This document shows, in pieces, positions 21,080 through 33,179 of a DNA stretch of 64,000 bases. The translations under genes were made by a program, and so were the position numbers. The notes beneath the pieces were generated by a model. That model was not told the origin of the DNA and made no database searches. It was given only the letters and a program-made list of their open reading frames with translations. Each line of letters starts with the position of its first letter. The first letter of the stretch is position 1. This stretch comes from Monodelphis domestica (lineage: Eukaryota; Chordata; Mammalia; Didelphimorphia; Didelphidae), in contig NC_077227.1 in NCBI RefSeq assembly GCF_027887165.1, positions 445,040,895-445,104,894 on the forward strand, in the 5' to 3' direction.

Positions 21080-21640
21080 AAAACGTGCCACAAAGCTTCC
21101 ATATTCCTATTCTAACAGAACTCTGTTACCACAGACTGAGTAATGATCTAGAGTTAAAAAACTATAAGTGGCTTCTTATAACCCCAAATGGTCAACCAGA
21201 AACTTGAGAGGAATAGGAAAGCTAGTAGTGCCAGTGGAGTCTTCTATATTGATCAGAGAGACATGGTCATTAAGCCTTTGTCCCAAGAAATGGTAAAAGC
21301 AAAGGGATCCTCCAAGAAAGGCTTAGGATGGTCAAAAAACTTCAGGGTAGTAACCTTGGAAGTTGGAAGAAGAGCAGAGAGCAATAGCCAACATGATGCC
21401 ATAGCACTCAAACTAAGACACCTTTGGGGCTATAAGGGTTCTGAGATCCACTGTTCTGAGTCACAAGAGAGGGCTCTGAAGAACCAACATTCTGAACTCA
21501 AACTTGAAAGATCCATGTAAGTTTGAGACAAGGAGATGGAGATCAGTTCAGCAAGCCAAAGGATCCAATGTGTAAGGTCAAGTTGTACCAATCCCTGCCC
21601 CTCATACCACAGAATGAGGAAAAGCCTAGTCTTCAAACAC
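21080..21640. other. No recognised gene; possible 5' part of the HAL1-like element
   Basis: Contains a 110-codon open frame (21188-21520) with Lys/Arg/Ser-rich composition and no recognised domain. It lies directly upstream of an L1-ORF1-like region in the same orientation and may belong to that element. Confidence 0.3.
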
Positions 21641-21644
21641 TTAA

Positions 21645-22920
21645 TTTATAAATTAAAACTGGGGAGATGTTTAAATCAAAGAAAACACTAATTAGTATGT
21701 AAAAGTCATCATCAATCTAGAGATCTTCAAAAAAGAAGTAACTCCATAACAACTGAATGCAGAGATTCCAGGGGGAAATGGACTTTCTACAAGGACTATA
21801 TTAATACCTAGAAGTTAAACAAAAAATAAAAATGAAATAAAAACTACACAGGAAAGGCCTGAACAGACACTGTCACTTAGCCCAAACATAAAGTGAAAAC
21901 TCTGTGATAGAGGAAGAACTATTAGGAGAACATCAAAGCATTAAAAACACTGAAGAAAATGTAAAATAATTAATATAAAAAACAAATGACCTACAAAGCT
22001 GGTCCTGGAGAGAGATTGGTGGACTCCCTGAAAATCATGACCAAAAAACAAACAAACAAACAAACAAAACTTAGTCACCATCCTTATTTCAGGAAATTAC
22101 AAATGGCCACTACTATGCTCTATTAGGAGCAGGGAGCAGGGTAAAGATAGAAAAGAATACAATGATCACCTCCTAAGAGAAATCCTCAAAGGAAAATTCT
22201 CAGAATTATCACAGCCAAAATCCAGAACTTGTGTCAAAGAAAAAATACTGGGAACATTGAGAAAAAAAAAAACAGTTTAAGTACCAAGAGACTACAATTA
22301 GGATCACCTAAGATCTGGCAGCTACTACAAAAAATAAGAGATCTTAGAACACACTCTTCCAAAAGGCAAAAGATACAGGCTTGCAACCTAAAATAACGTA
22401 CCCTGAAAAGGGTAAGGAAAGGATAACTTACCCTGAAAAGCTGAGTATAATCCCTCAGTAGGGAAAAGTGAATCTTTAATGGAATAGAGTACTTTCAAGC
22501 ATTTCTGATGAAAAGACCAAAGCTAAGTAGGAACTTTGAATATAAACAAGTACAGAGAAACCTAGAAAATTAAATTTATTTGAGCAAGTAAAAGAGCTAT
22601 ATGATGATGTAATGCTAACATTCTAAAAGGTAGAGAAGAAACAATAGTTCTTTCAAAACTGTAATTTCTTTAAATGGTAATGAAGGGGTTAAATAAGAAA
22701 AATAAAGGTCCTGGGTAGTAGCTTTGTTTTGTTCTGGTATAAAGGGGATAAAAAGAGAAGGAGGAGTAAACATTGGATGGAACTATGAACTTTACTCTTA
22801 ACTAAAAAAGGCAGGAGGGTGAGAGAAAGAAAAGGAGGGAGAGAAGAAAACTACAATAAAATCTCAGATCCAGATCTGAAAGAAAAGTGTGCATAGTTTT
22901 CATGATGGAGCATATAATTT
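21645..22920 (+). mobile_element. HAL1-like / L1 ORF1-only retroelement, decayed
   Basis: The sequence parallels the L1 ORF1 region with no ORF2 following it. Recognisable are 'atcacagccaaaatccagaac' then 'aaagaaaaaatactgg', 'ctacaattaggatcacctaagatctggcagc' (compare 'gtgaggataacacaggatctg' in the L1 at 5160), 'agatacaggcttgcaaccta', and 'gaatagagtactttcaagcatttctgatgaaaagacc' (compare L1 ORF1 C-terminal 'EEFQAFVKKRP'). ORF1 followed by non-ORF2 3' sequence is the arrangement of HAL1 'half-LINEs'. A (CAAA)n run interrupts it near 22053. No open frame survives. Confidence 0.6.
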
Positions 22921-22924
22921 AAAA

Positions 22925-23095
22925 GATGACAATAATAACTAGTATAACAAGTCTAAGAGTTGGTGCTATGGTTACTGCCATTTTACACCAGAGAAAACTG
23001 AGGCTGAAAAAGGTTATGTGATTTTCCCAATCTCACAATGGCCAGTAACTAATGGATTCTAATTCTAATTGCTCTAACCACTGTACAACCAAGTT
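22925..23095 (-). repeat. MIR (minus)
   Basis: 'gccattttacaccagagaaaactgaggc' and 'attgctctaaccactgtac'. Confidence 0.65.
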
Positions 23096-23174
23096 ACTTA
23101 ATTAATAATAAAGAATATTTAAAAGATCTGTAATTTCATCAGCATAAGGAATCTTCCAGACTTGAGCATCCCTT

Positions 23175-23400
23175 CTAAAATAATTACTAACACTTTAAGG
23201 TTTATAGAGAGTGCTTTTCATTAGCTTATTTGATCCTCACAATAACCAACTTGTGAAGCAGGTACTGCCAGAATTATTATTATCATCCCATTTACAGGTA
23301 AACAAACTTGGGCTCAAAGAGACTAAATGACTTGATCAGAGTCAAATAGAACTAGCTAGTAAGTACAAGAAGCAAGGATAAAACCCAGGCATATTCTGAG
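23175..23400 (-). repeat. MIR (minus)
   Basis: 'ttatttgatcctcacaataacc', 'cccatttacaggtaaacaaacttgggc' and 'gaactagctagtaag'. Confidence 0.7.
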
Positions 23401-23474
23401 TCGAAGAGGTGTGGTGTTTTTGTTATTGTTGTTTTTCCGCCACCATAAATCATCCATCTAGTCACTGAATCAAT

Positions 23475-24010
23475 CTATCAACATTTCTTGAGCGCCTGCT
23501 ATGTGAATGTCAGTGTGCTAAGTATATATGGAAATACAAAGCTTGGTTGTGGTACAATTCTTGTCCTCATTAAGCTTCTAATCTATCAGGGCAATAAAAA
23601 GACATATAGCCACAAAATAGTTCATATTTTAAGCATATTAGAAAGGTAAAGAACAAAAGGCTATATGAGGTCCAAGGCAATAGCCATACTTAACTGGAGG
23701 AATTAAGCATAACCCCACGAAGGAGGTAGTATTTCAGTGGGATTTTAAAGGATAGTTCAGAACTCAACAAATGAAGAGATCTAAGGAAGACATTAAGGAA
23801 TAGAGAATAGCATGAGATAAGCTTTGGGGGTGAGAAAGAGTGGGTCCTGTTTGGGTAACAGAGAACAGTCTGGTTTAGCTGGAGTATAATATAGAGTATA
23901 TGAAGGTAAGTGGTTTGAGAAAATACTCCAAAAGTAGGGAGGCACAAGATTGTGAAAAGCAGGAGATGACTGTCAAAGAGCCTCCTGAAATAAGAAAATG
24001 GCTTTCCCTT
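23475..24010 (-). repeat. L2 LINE (minus)
   Basis: 'acatttcttgagcgcctgctatgtgaatgtc', 'cctcattaagcttctaatctatcagg' and 'gaaggaggtagtatttcagtgggattttaaagg'. The 134-codon minus-strand frame 23690-24094 is the L2 sense strand relic and shows no domain. Confidence 0.65.
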
Positions 24011-24554
24011 GGAAGGAGAAGGGGTGGGGAAAGCAGCAGAGGGGAAGAAAAGGCCAGCATAAAGACACATTTTTAGTGGTAAGCTGAGAAGCAAAATAAC
24101 ATGGCTTAGAACTCACACTAAGCCAGGGCAAATTTGAAAGTTTAAAGGGCTGAATTAAAATGATAAGAGTCAGGCAGAAACTCAGTCGGGTACAATCTGT
24201 ACAAGAGCCCTTGTGTGCTGTCTTCATTATACAGGAGGTGCAGCCTGACAGAAACACAATGTGGTATGATAAGCTGTCACCATTAAGGTAGAATGTGAAG
24301 GATGTATTCACAAAATATATTCACAAAAGTCCTATTTAAAAGCTTGCATGTTAGCCAACATGAACAGAGCCTCTCCTTTCTTCTGCAAAGCATTCTGACG
24401 TTAATTACACTTCTCAGATGAGCTCCCAGATATTAATTTAGAAACAATATCCTTTGAAAAATCAGATTTCATTATGGAAAATAATACATAACCCTGTTCT
24501 CCACCCACATTTCCCTTCACCCCAGAATACACGAGTGCATGTGCGTATGTGTGT
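24011..24554. other. No recognised feature
   Basis: About 540 bp, no gene or confident repeat. Confidence 0.3.
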
Positions 24555-24590
24555 ACATACACACACACACACACACACACACACTCACTC
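24535..24590. repeat. (TG)/(CA)n microsatellite
   Basis: 'gtgcatgtgcgtatgtgtgtacat' flips to (AC)n around TACATAC, giving an inverted TG/CA arrangement that can fold back on itself. Confidence 0.9.
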
Positions 24591-24644
24591 ATGCAATATC
24601 AATTCCCAAGCTCTTCAGAGGAAGCTAAGGAGTCAATTCACAAT

Positions 24645-25560
24645 TCGACAAACAATTATTGAGCACACACATTGAGTATTGTGTGTACAACCCTCAGTTA
24701 GGAGCTGTGGAAGAGACAACGATAAGGAAGATTATGACCCCTGCCCATCAGAAGCTTATGAACTCTGGAGGAAACAAGATATATGAAACTATTAAAGGGA
24801 ATAAAATCATATATGCCAAATGCCAAATGAGTGGAAGAGACAGTAATTATTATAGAGGTCCAGAAAAGGGAAAAGTCTCCATATGCTGGGTGAATGAATG
24901 AATGGAATGGAACAGTATTTTTAAGCACCTGGTAGATGTCAAGAGCTATACAAGATGTCAAAGATTGTAAGCACAATAGTAAAACACAAATACATATAAA
25001 ATATAATATATTCACATATAATAACAAATACATTTAATACAAAAGAATGCATTCAAGAAGCTTATGTTTTAATGAGGTAGACAACACCTTTTTTGTCAGG
25101 GGAGAGTCATTGGCCCAGGGATGATGAGTAAAACTAATAGTGTTTACCACACTCTTTTCCAGAAGTGAAGGTAGTATTGAATAGCTAAAGCTGAGGGTAG
25201 AATGTAGAAAATTGGAGCAGGGAATTAAATTAACGGGATAAAAGGCATGGCCTGGGACCAGCTATATATACACTAAGTTAGATGAGTTTGAATTCACTCA
25301 TACACCAAATAAGACTTCAGAGAATTAAGTTGCAGAGAAAGGAAAGGGGAGACCTCCTTTCTGGAAGTTTGGTCACATGTATACTCAGGAAGAGAAGGGT
25401 GGAATAAGGAGAGAGCAGATCAGATAACAAGTTGCTTGAGGTAGATAGATGTATGTATGAATGGGATAAAATAATTAGAGAAGGCTTTGAGAAGGAAGGT
25501 GGGATTTGATTTAGACAAGGCTAAGTTTATATAAGATGGAAGGAACTATTAAAAACCAAA
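24645..25560 (-). repeat. L2 LINE copies (minus), fragmented
   Basis: 'acaattattgagcacacacattg', 'cccctgcccatcagaagcttatgaactctgg', then again at 24900 'gaacagtatttttaagcacctgg' and 'aagaagcttatgttttaatg', and 'aaggctttgagaaggaaggtgggatttgattt'. Two overlapping antisense L2 5' starts indicate two copies. Confidence 0.55.
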
Positions 25561-25694
25561 AGGGGCAGCAAACCTCCAACCCCAGTTTCCCATCTTCCTT
25601 TCTGCCTCCCACTTCTGCCACAGACCAGAGGCAGATCTCCTTCTGTTTAAATGCTCTCAATTCTTTCCTTTCCTCTCTTAGCCTCCAGTTATAA

Positions 25695-25800
25695 GAGGCA
25701 CAGAATCATAGCATTTAGAGCTTGGGGAGACTTTAGAGATCATCTAGTCCGAATTCCTTGTTTTAGAGAGGACAAAAATGATTCCAAAGAAAAGGAAATA
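25695..25800 (-). repeat. MIR3/L3-like fragment (minus)
   Basis: 'cacagaatcatagcatttagagcttggggagactttagagatcatctagtcc' is the characteristic antisense start; truncated after 'agagagg'. Confidence 0.55.
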
Positions 25801-26978
25801 CCCAATACTACTCTAGTTGTAAATAGCACAGTTGATTTCTTCTCTTTCCCCTCTGGTCCTCGTTGAAGGTCTCATTTCTCCATATCCCTTGTCTAGTACC
25901 AGGGTAAAGACAAAGCATTTGTATATCCTTGACCAAGTCTGAAAATTCCTTCACCTTCTCTAACACTTATAACAGTATTGGATTCATCAGAGACTTTGAA
26001 TCTTTTCCCTAAGACATGGCTTTTCTTATCAGAAAATTAATTCTTTCTACATCATGGAGATCAGAATTTTCAGGTATTAAAATATATAAATTTATTAAAA
26101 GTCTTATTTTTAAAGGCCTCTCCCCTTCTTTCTCACCTTTGTATTATAACCTAGGCCACAGAGCCTTTATTGACTCACCCCAGTCCCTCTTTGCCTGATA
26201 CTTATTCTTATCAGTACAAAATAGGGTTTTGTATTGGCAACAGTGGAAGGCATTAGCAGTGTTCTATGATCACTTCCTGGTATGTTTTCCCCAATATTTC
26301 ATTTTCAAAAGTGTCAGGGTTTATACTTCTATGAGTAGGATCACATTTGCATCTTTCAGGGTTATGGAAAGGGTTTCCAAGTGAAACTGGTTGTCTGGTA
26401 AGCTTGGGCATATTAATGTCAAAAATCCACCAACTATCCACAGAGTGATTTTTCCTTAATGATTCAGGGTAGTGCTGATGCTAGTGGCATGTCTGAGCAG
26501 AAAACTATAGATTAAAAAAAGAGAAAATGTAGGAAAATTGGTTTCCTTAAACCATGCAGCCATCTAGCCAGGCATTTTACCATCTGCCCTGCTATTCCCT
26601 ACCTACTTCTCTCCCCTGGGACACTCCCATTAGACTGGGTGTCCAAAGAACATGCAACCACCACCCCTTCCCAGGGGTAATTAATCCACTCAACTTTGAG
26701 ATTCCACCTTGTTCCAAGTTGTCCAGATGGGTGAATGAGTACATACTTTCCTAACCCCCTTACCTAGCTGATCCAAGTAGATTCTTCCCAAATTCAACCA
26801 GCCTTCCATGCTGATTGCCATGACTTCTACCTTGCTATGATGGCACATCTACGTTATCTCCTCCACCCCCATATATACCCTTTACTCTGGAAACAGATAC
26901 CAAACTAATACTGTTATTGCTTTTGGACAAAGTGTGGCAGTCAAAGGCCCAGTGGCTCCATTCATCAACCTGGTGATG
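25801..26978. other. No recognised feature
   Basis: Nearly 1.2 kb without a gene or repeat I recognise. Short frames such as 26554-26754 have no family resemblance. Confidence 0.3.
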
Positions 26979-26979
26979 T

Positions 26980-27215
26980 ATTGTTGTAGTCATTGTTGAG
27001 TCATTTCAGTCCTGTCCATGACCTCCTTTGGAATTTTCTTGACAAAAATACTGGAGTGGTATGATATTTCCTTCTCCAACTAATTTTGCAGATTAGGAAA
27101 CTGAGACAAAAATGATTAAGTGACTTGCCCAGGGTCTCAAAGCTAGTAAGATCTGAGGCCATATTTGAACTCAGGAAAATAAGTCTTTCCGACTTCAGCC
27201 CTGGCATTCCTCCTT
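26980..27215 (-). repeat. RTE-tailed marsupial SINE (minus)
   Basis: 'gttgagtcatttcagtcctgtccatgacctcctttgg', 'aaaaatactggagtggtatgatatttccttctcc', 'gtgacttgcccagggtc' and 'tttgaactcagg'. Confidence 0.75.
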
Positions 27216-27239
27216 TTCCTGACCACCAGGTATTTATTA

Positions 27240-27355
27240 CCTCCCTCAATTTGAATGCAAATTCCTAAGGTCAGGAAAACTCACTTTTGTGTCTATATCC
27301 AATATATAGTACAATATATGGGATATTGTAGATATTTACTAAATATTTTTCAGTC
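27240..27355 (+). repeat. L2 3' terminus (degraded)
   Basis: 'gaatgcaaattcctaaggtcagg', 'cttttgtgtctatatcc', 'atagtacaatatatggg' and 'atatttactaaatattt' follow the L2 end order. Confidence 0.45.
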
Positions 27356-27499
27356 ACTCATTCACTTTTCTTTCATCAATTTTTTGGTATTTATTTAAGA
27401 ATCTACCATCAAGATGGTGTTGTTTCCAGGTAATACAGAAAATCACTTTAACCTAATGTTCAATGTCTATTACTGGAGGAGAGCTTATTTTGTTCCATG

Positions 27500-27685
27500 C
27501 ATTGTTTTGAATCCCATTGATGCTATTTTCTATCTGTGTGAAACTGGGCAAGTATATCTTTTGTATAGTTTCCTCAAGGATATTTAGAATGAATGGCTCA
27601 ACTAGATCCTCAACAAGTTTCCTTCAAGCTCTCTATATATCTAAGATTCCAAGATCCTATGATACTAAACACTGAGTATACCTGG
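27500..27685 (+). repeat. MIR3 (plus)
   Basis: 'ttttgaatcccattgatgc', 'tgtgtgaaactgggcaagta', 'agtttcctcaaggat', 'atgaatggctcaactagatcc' and 'ctaagattccaagatcctatgatac'. Confidence 0.6.
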
Positions 27686-27689
27686 GAAG

Positions 27690-28580
27690 AAGGTCAAAAA
27701 AACACCAGAAATGTAGCCCCCAAAGGGACCAAATACAACTAGAAGAACAGCTGAGAAGTTGTGGCCTCATTTGTATTGATAATATGTACTAGGGTGCTCT
27801 CCATTAATACTTCAGAATAAATAAATAATCCACTCATTTGAAAGGTACCCTTATAAAAAGAGAGAGAATATTACTGAGACCTACATTGACTGAATTTTTA
27901 TAAAGATGAGTTAACATCCTAGCAAGCTTCTCATCAGCTGCATTTCAATACTATATTTGGAGCCACTCAGTCATTATAAAATCATCTGAATTTCTCAGCA
28001 AAAAAAGCACATTAGGGAATTTATTTTGAGGCATTCTGAATACAAAGGGAAGTGGAGACTTTTTTTCCCCTCTGAGGCAGGATTAGCTCTTCTAGCTTCC
28101 TATCAAGATGGAGAAAAGATGGGGTGGGAAAGGAAATACCTGTCCAGTTGCCATTCCTTTGTTAGTAATCCCCTTTCCCTCTTTAAAGTCTCTCTCTTTA
28201 AATCTGCAATAATTTCTGATGGCAAAAGGCAAGCACTAGCATAGCATCACCTGAGTAAGCACACTTCCTGAGACAGATATAGGTGGGAGCATCCCAGAGA
28301 GTCCTTTAGTAGGACCACACGGATTCCTAGCAGAATGCCCCACAATCTAGGTGAGAAAGGGGCCAATTGGAGAAGATCAGTAAGCTCTACACTAGACCCT
28401 TCTCTTCAGCAGAAATCAGTCATGGAAGGATTTCACAAATGTTTCTAACTTTCACTGTAATTAAGACTTAGGAGCACCAGGGTGTGCTGCAAGTGATTTT
28501 TATTGCCCATTGAATAGCAAGGTCCTTATGGGTAGCAACTCTGGGGAGCAGCTAAGTCATATCCTGGCTAACAACCTGGC
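27690..28580. other. No recognised gene; candidate single-copy sequence
   Basis: About 890 bp free of recognised repeats, no coding resemblance. Confidence 0.35.
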
Positions 28581-28584
28581 ATCA

Positions 28585-28712
28585 TATTTGTTTGTTTGTT
28601 TTCTAACCTTTTCTATTGGTCTTATGTATTGGTTCCAAGGCAGAAGAATGATCAGGGCTAGATAATGTGGCTTAAGTGACTTGCCTAGGGTCACACAACT
28701 ACTGCTCCCCCA
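28585..28712 (-). repeat. Marsupial tRNA/CORE-type SINE (minus, partial)
   Basis: 'tctattggtcttatgtattggttccaaggcagaagaatgatcagggctag', 'cttaagtgacttgcctagggtcacacaact' is the reverse complement of the 3' two-thirds of the family. Confidence 0.75.
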
Positions 28713-29194
28713 CCTGATAACAAGTTAGCCAAACAACTAACCCCACATAAGCTGACTGAATCACTTCCCTTAATACTTTATTCCATCTGGTTACTGCCCA
28801 GTGATCTCTCCCCTTTTGGTTTATATCCTTACCCTATTCCCTCCTCCTCCTTTGTTTGCTTCCTACAGTTGGTTGCCCCCATCTTTCATTTGTGATTTGC
28901 TTATCTCTATTGTTCAGCTCTGCTCCACAGTTGTTAGTTGCCACAGAGTTTAATAATTTTGTTCCTAGATTGAATAACAAATAGTAATTGATCTCTATAT
29001 GTAAAAGGCACTCTACCTGGGACTATGAAAGCTCCTTGAGGGTTAAAACTGTTATAAGTAATATACCCTCTCTTGGAGAGGAGAGGGAAGGGATATAATA
29101 AAGATAAAATATAGGTGATGATATTTTTTAAAGTCATCAATAAGAATCTATTAAAATAAGTTATTGTTGAATTAAATTAAATGCAAAGATGAAG
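28713..29194. other. No gene recognised; possible L2 trace at 28985-29060
   Basis: 'gactatgaaagctccttgagggttaaaactg' looks like a degraded L2 3' end. Otherwise nothing is recognised. Confidence 0.3.
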
Positions 29195-29360
29195 TAAAGA
29201 TTGCTGCACTAGAAGGGTTCACAATCTAGTTAGGAAGCAGAATACACACACATGAAAAAATAACTAACACTACCAAGTATTCCATATTAAAGCCAAGTGA
29301 GAAATATAGTCAGTTTTCTAGGAATTCAGAAGGAGGAATTATTCAAGTGAGAGACAGCAT
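29195..29360 (-). repeat. L2 fragment (minus)
   Basis: 'tgcactagaagggttcacaatctagttaggaag'. Confidence 0.5.
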
Positions 29361-29364
29361 GATA

Positions 29365-29715
29365 TAGTAGAAATCATGCTACATTGGGAGTCTAAAAATG
29401 GGGGGATTAGAATTCTGGCTTTGCTAAGTCAACTCACCAAACATTTATTACAGCCAATAGGAATGTAAACTCCTGCAAGGGCAGGGACTATTTTTTCTTT
29501 GACCCCCACCCCCATCCCATCCCCACCCAAGTCTTGTCCAAGTTTGGCCATTCATAAGTACTGACTGAATTAAATTACTATTTACCTGTTCTTTGAGACT
29601 TTTTTCACTGCCTGAGCCTCAGTTTCTCTATCTGTAAAATGAGGGAATTGAATGAGAATTTCTAGAGTAATTTCTAACTGTACTCCTATGACATCTTGTA
29701 TAAAGTGATTTAAAA
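29365..29715 (+). repeat. MIR3 (plus) split by an L2 3' end
   Basis: Left part 'gacagcatgatatagtagaaatcatgctacattgggagtc'; right part from about 29590 'gagcctcagtttctctatctgtaaaatgagg'. Between them (29440-29578) sits L2 'atgtaaactcctgcaagggcagggactatttttt', so the L2 copy inserted into the MIR3. Confidence 0.65.
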
Positions 29716-30570
29716 TGAGGCACAATGAAAATATCTGTGACTATGATGATCAATTTTATTGTCATCAAGCTGGAGAAATTGGGAAAAGCTTAACAAAGGA
29801 AGTGAAATTTGATCCTTGATAACTGGGTAGGGTTCAGATCATAGTTTGCATTTTTATTGCACTTTAAAATCCTTTCAACAATCCTAGAAAACTTAGTGCA
29901 AGGGAGGCTTTCACAGGTGAAAAGTGAAAAAGAGTGGAAGAGAATTCCAGGTCATTCTATCCTGCCCACTCTCTTCTTACAAATTAAGCAAGATGATGGC
30001 AAGCTTGCCTTGACTTTGTATTGTGGTGACAATAATGTTGTCACAAGGGGTGTTATTTATTATGATTTGTTTAACAAGGTAATTCTCCTAATTGCCGGCA
30101 ATGATATACTGTATCTATGCTACCTCAAAGATTTATAATCCAATTAAACAGCAAAGTATCACAAAACCAAATAAACCTTGCAAAGATCCTAAATGTGACC
30201 CATACACGTAATATAGACTTATTCCAGATCCTGAATGACTCCCTAGACAATCTCACCTTGGAAATATAGGCTATCGAAGTATTCTTTTCCCAATGGGGGG
30301 ATCCTGATAGGGTTTTCCTTGATGGGGGTTCTCTTTCCCACATGACTCAGATTTAGGGAATGGAAGGGGCATTCTCCATGTTCAGTGTTATATAGCTCTT
30401 TCTGCCTGAAAAGAATTGGTTTAGGTGTCCATTTCAGTGTAATCTATTTGGAGTATATATTCCCAGGAGACAGGGAAGACATCTGTTTCATATGCCCAGT
30501 ACAGCTCCACTTACATTCAATGATTTGAAGGGTTCCATAAGTACTAATCATTTTGTTCATGTTGGAGGAG
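29716..30570. other. No recognised feature
   Basis: About 850 bp with no recognised gene or repeat. The 93-codon frame at 29857 has no family resemblance. Confidence 0.3.
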
Positions 30571-30575
30571 TAGGG

Positions 30576-30576
<1 letters not shown>

Positions 30577-30616
<40 letters not shown>
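30577..30616. repeat. (TA)n microsatellite
   Basis: About 20 TA units followed by degraded TATATG/TGTG sequence. Confidence 0.97.
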
Positions 30617-30623
<7 letters not shown>

Positions 30624-30694
30624 CTCTCTGTGTGTATATATGTATTGCATATGTATATGTAATATGTGTGAATTATTACATGTAATACACTTAT

Positions 30695-30845
30695 GTGTGA
30701 GAGAGAAGGAAGAGGAGGAGAAAAAGAAGGAGGAGAAAAAGGAGGAGGAGGAGAGGGGGAAAAGGAGGAAGAGAGGGAAAGAGGGAGAGAGAGAAAGATG
30801 GATATAGGAGAAGAAAGAGACAGAAACAAAAACAAGAGAGAGATC
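30695..30845 (+). repeat. Polypurine (GA/GGA-rich) tract
   Basis: About 150 bases nearly free of pyrimidines on the plus strand, (GGAGAAAA)/(GAGGA)-like units. The short open frames across it are composition artefacts. Confidence 0.9.
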
Positions 30846-31084
30846 ATGTTACAGGGAAGGGGTTGCACTACCCAGGTGGACCTCTCCTGAAGAGTTGCCT
30901 ATTTAAAAAGTAAAATACCATTGTGTATGCAAATAAGGGCATTATTTAAATGATTTTTTTTCCACAAAGTGAACAATCACTCCTTGATTAATTTTTTGTG
31001 AAAATATGATTCACCTGCAACAATCAAAATAATAGTAGACATTTACTTTGTAAATTAAGGTTCACAAAATATTTTCTATGTATT

Positions 31085-31255
31085 AAAGAGTACTGAATTT
31101 AAAGCCAGAAACCTAATTTCAATTCTTGGATCTACAACTTACTTCATGGCCTTGGACAAATCATTTAGCTTTTCTGGGCATGTTTCTTCATCTATAAAAT
31201 GAGACAATTGTCACTTTAGTCCTTTTTGAGTCCAAATCTTATGATTTTAGCTATA
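31085..31255 (+). repeat. MIR (plus)
   Basis: 'agtactgaatttaaagccagaaac', 'acttacttcatggccttggacaaatca' and 'catctataaaatgagaca'. Confidence 0.75.
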
Positions 31256-32265
31256 TATGAATAATGCCATCTGTCCAACTGACCTACAGCATAACCAAAT
31301 TCCAGGTATAGTAAGGCAGTAGATGATGTATAGTTTCCATGGTGTTTTGATGGTGAGCGTAATGATGATGATGATAAGTAAACAATGTCATTCTATCAAG
31401 GAATCATTTTTGATCTGTGAAGGAATTGTCCAGATGGTCCCTGGTACTTCTGAATTTGAGCCATTTATCCTGAGAACACACCTTGCTCTCTGCCTCTTCA
31501 TAAGATCAGGCACTCTATCTCTTGGGTCAATTAGGATGCTTGCATTCAATTCTCAATGGTAATAGAATTCCAGACAGTTAATTTGCACACATATATGTGT
31601 GTACATTCACATATATGTGTATAGCCTAGACTTTTCTTTCTCTTCTTTCTCAAGTTAAAGTGACATGAGAAATGATACAAGTATCAAAGACTTGAACATA
31701 ATATAAACTTAATGAATGTTTACTAAATGGATGAAAGCTGAGAGCTGTTGCTTGCATAAGAGCATATATGTGGAAAGAGAAATAATCTTGTTTGCCATAC
31801 ACAATTCATAATGACATCCTCCCAACAAAACACCCATGTGTGCACTTGTCCTTAACTGAAATTGACATTATTACCCTAATAAATGACCTATTAGTGTTGG
31901 AGGTTCCTTGGTCTCTGATGGTATCATAGAACTACATAAAATGTAAGAAATGAGACCTTAGAATAGAGGATTTTAGGACACAAAATGACAGAGCTGGAGT
32001 GCCTTTAAAATACCGAATTTGAGAGGTAGAAGTATTTTTAAGCCAAAGGTATCAACTGGAACAATAATATTCTTGCTACCCTAAACCAGATAAAAATATA
32101 ATTGGAAAATATTTATGACAAAATTAAGATACAATAAAAACTGGATAGCATTGCATTTTAATAGTAGGTTAGTACAAGGTCCATAGAATCTTTTCTTTCA
32201 CATTAGTGGATCCCAGTTCTTATCTGAGTTTGACACTATTGCTTCCAAAACATAGAATTCTATGT
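31256..32265. other. No recognised feature
   Basis: About 1 kb. A palindromic CACATATATGTGTG pair lies at 31588-31622. No gene recognised. An eroded MIR/L3 start may lie near 31925-31990. Confidence 0.3.
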
Positions 32266-32267
32266 TT

Positions 32268-32460
32268 TGATGCATTGAATCCTAGAACAGAAAGGGACTT
32301 TAGAACTCAATTAGTTCAACCTTCTCCTTTTATAAATAAGGACTAGGGGAGCTGGTATGCCTTGTCCAAGATCACACAGCCAATTCATAACCCATCTGGA
32401 ACTAGAATCCAGGTGTCCTGACTCCAAGCCTTGAGTTTTTACCACATTTAGTTCCCTTCC
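32268..32460 (-). repeat. MIR (minus)
   Basis: 'gaatcctagaacagaaagggactttagaactcaattag', 'ccaagatcacacagcc' and 'ccaggtgtcctgactccaagcc'. Confidence 0.7.
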
Positions 32461-32960
32461 ACCAAGGGCACAGTAGTAGACTGAAGATGGATTCCTGACA
32501 TTTCAGGTTTCATGGAGAATCCTCTCTCTTTTCTTCTTCCCAATTCACTCCCACCACCAAAATAAAAATCAATATTAAGTGAAGTGGATATGTCTAAATT
32601 CTTTATTTAACACTAATAATGCTTGCATTAATAATCAATTGCCCTCATATTTATTATTAGACTATGGTTCAAAGATAAAGGGACAACACACCAAATCACT
32701 GAGGGAGCCCCAGATTGAGCAGATACTGGAATAGTGAGGTATGGACTACAGTTAGGAAATTCCAGACTTCCCTGATAAAGTCAACAACCTGACCTCAGCC
32801 TGACCTTAAGGGCCCACCTAGAAATGGACAATGTTCTTGATATTACGGGAAAGCAAAGGCTTCCTCTGCCTCTGCCTCTCAGAGAAGACTTGCTAGATCC
32901 AGATTCTATAGTAGCCACGGGCCCATCGGATCAGCAGGTGAATTAAACAACAATTCTACT
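32461..32960. other. No recognised feature
   Basis: About 500 bp without gene or repeat recognised; AT-rich with several ATTAATAAT/TAAT boxes at 32605-32660. Confidence 0.3.
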
Positions 32961-32964
32961 CCCT

Positions 32965-33040
32965 AGACCAAATGAGATAACATTTGTGAGTTGCTTAGCA
33001 CAGTGTCTGGCAATAGAAGGTACTTAATAAATACTTCCTT
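32965..33040 (+). repeat. MIR tail (plus)
   Basis: 'atgagataacatttgtgagttgcttagcacagtgtctggcaatagaaggtac'. Confidence 0.6.
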
Positions 33041-33179
33041 CCTTGGCATCAATACTTCCTTCCAGGACAGGCTTCCCCTTTCCACCAAAGCTGCAGGGGC
33101 TGAGCCCTGAGCAGGTAGATGGGATTATGGGCAGGAGAAATCTTTGTTGTTCCCTTCCACAATCCAGGCTCATTTTTAG

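Noticed and set aside
30578..30868. Minus-strand frame rich in Ser/Pro/Ile-Tyr repeats
   Set aside because: Translation of a (TA)n and a polypurine tract; low complexity only.
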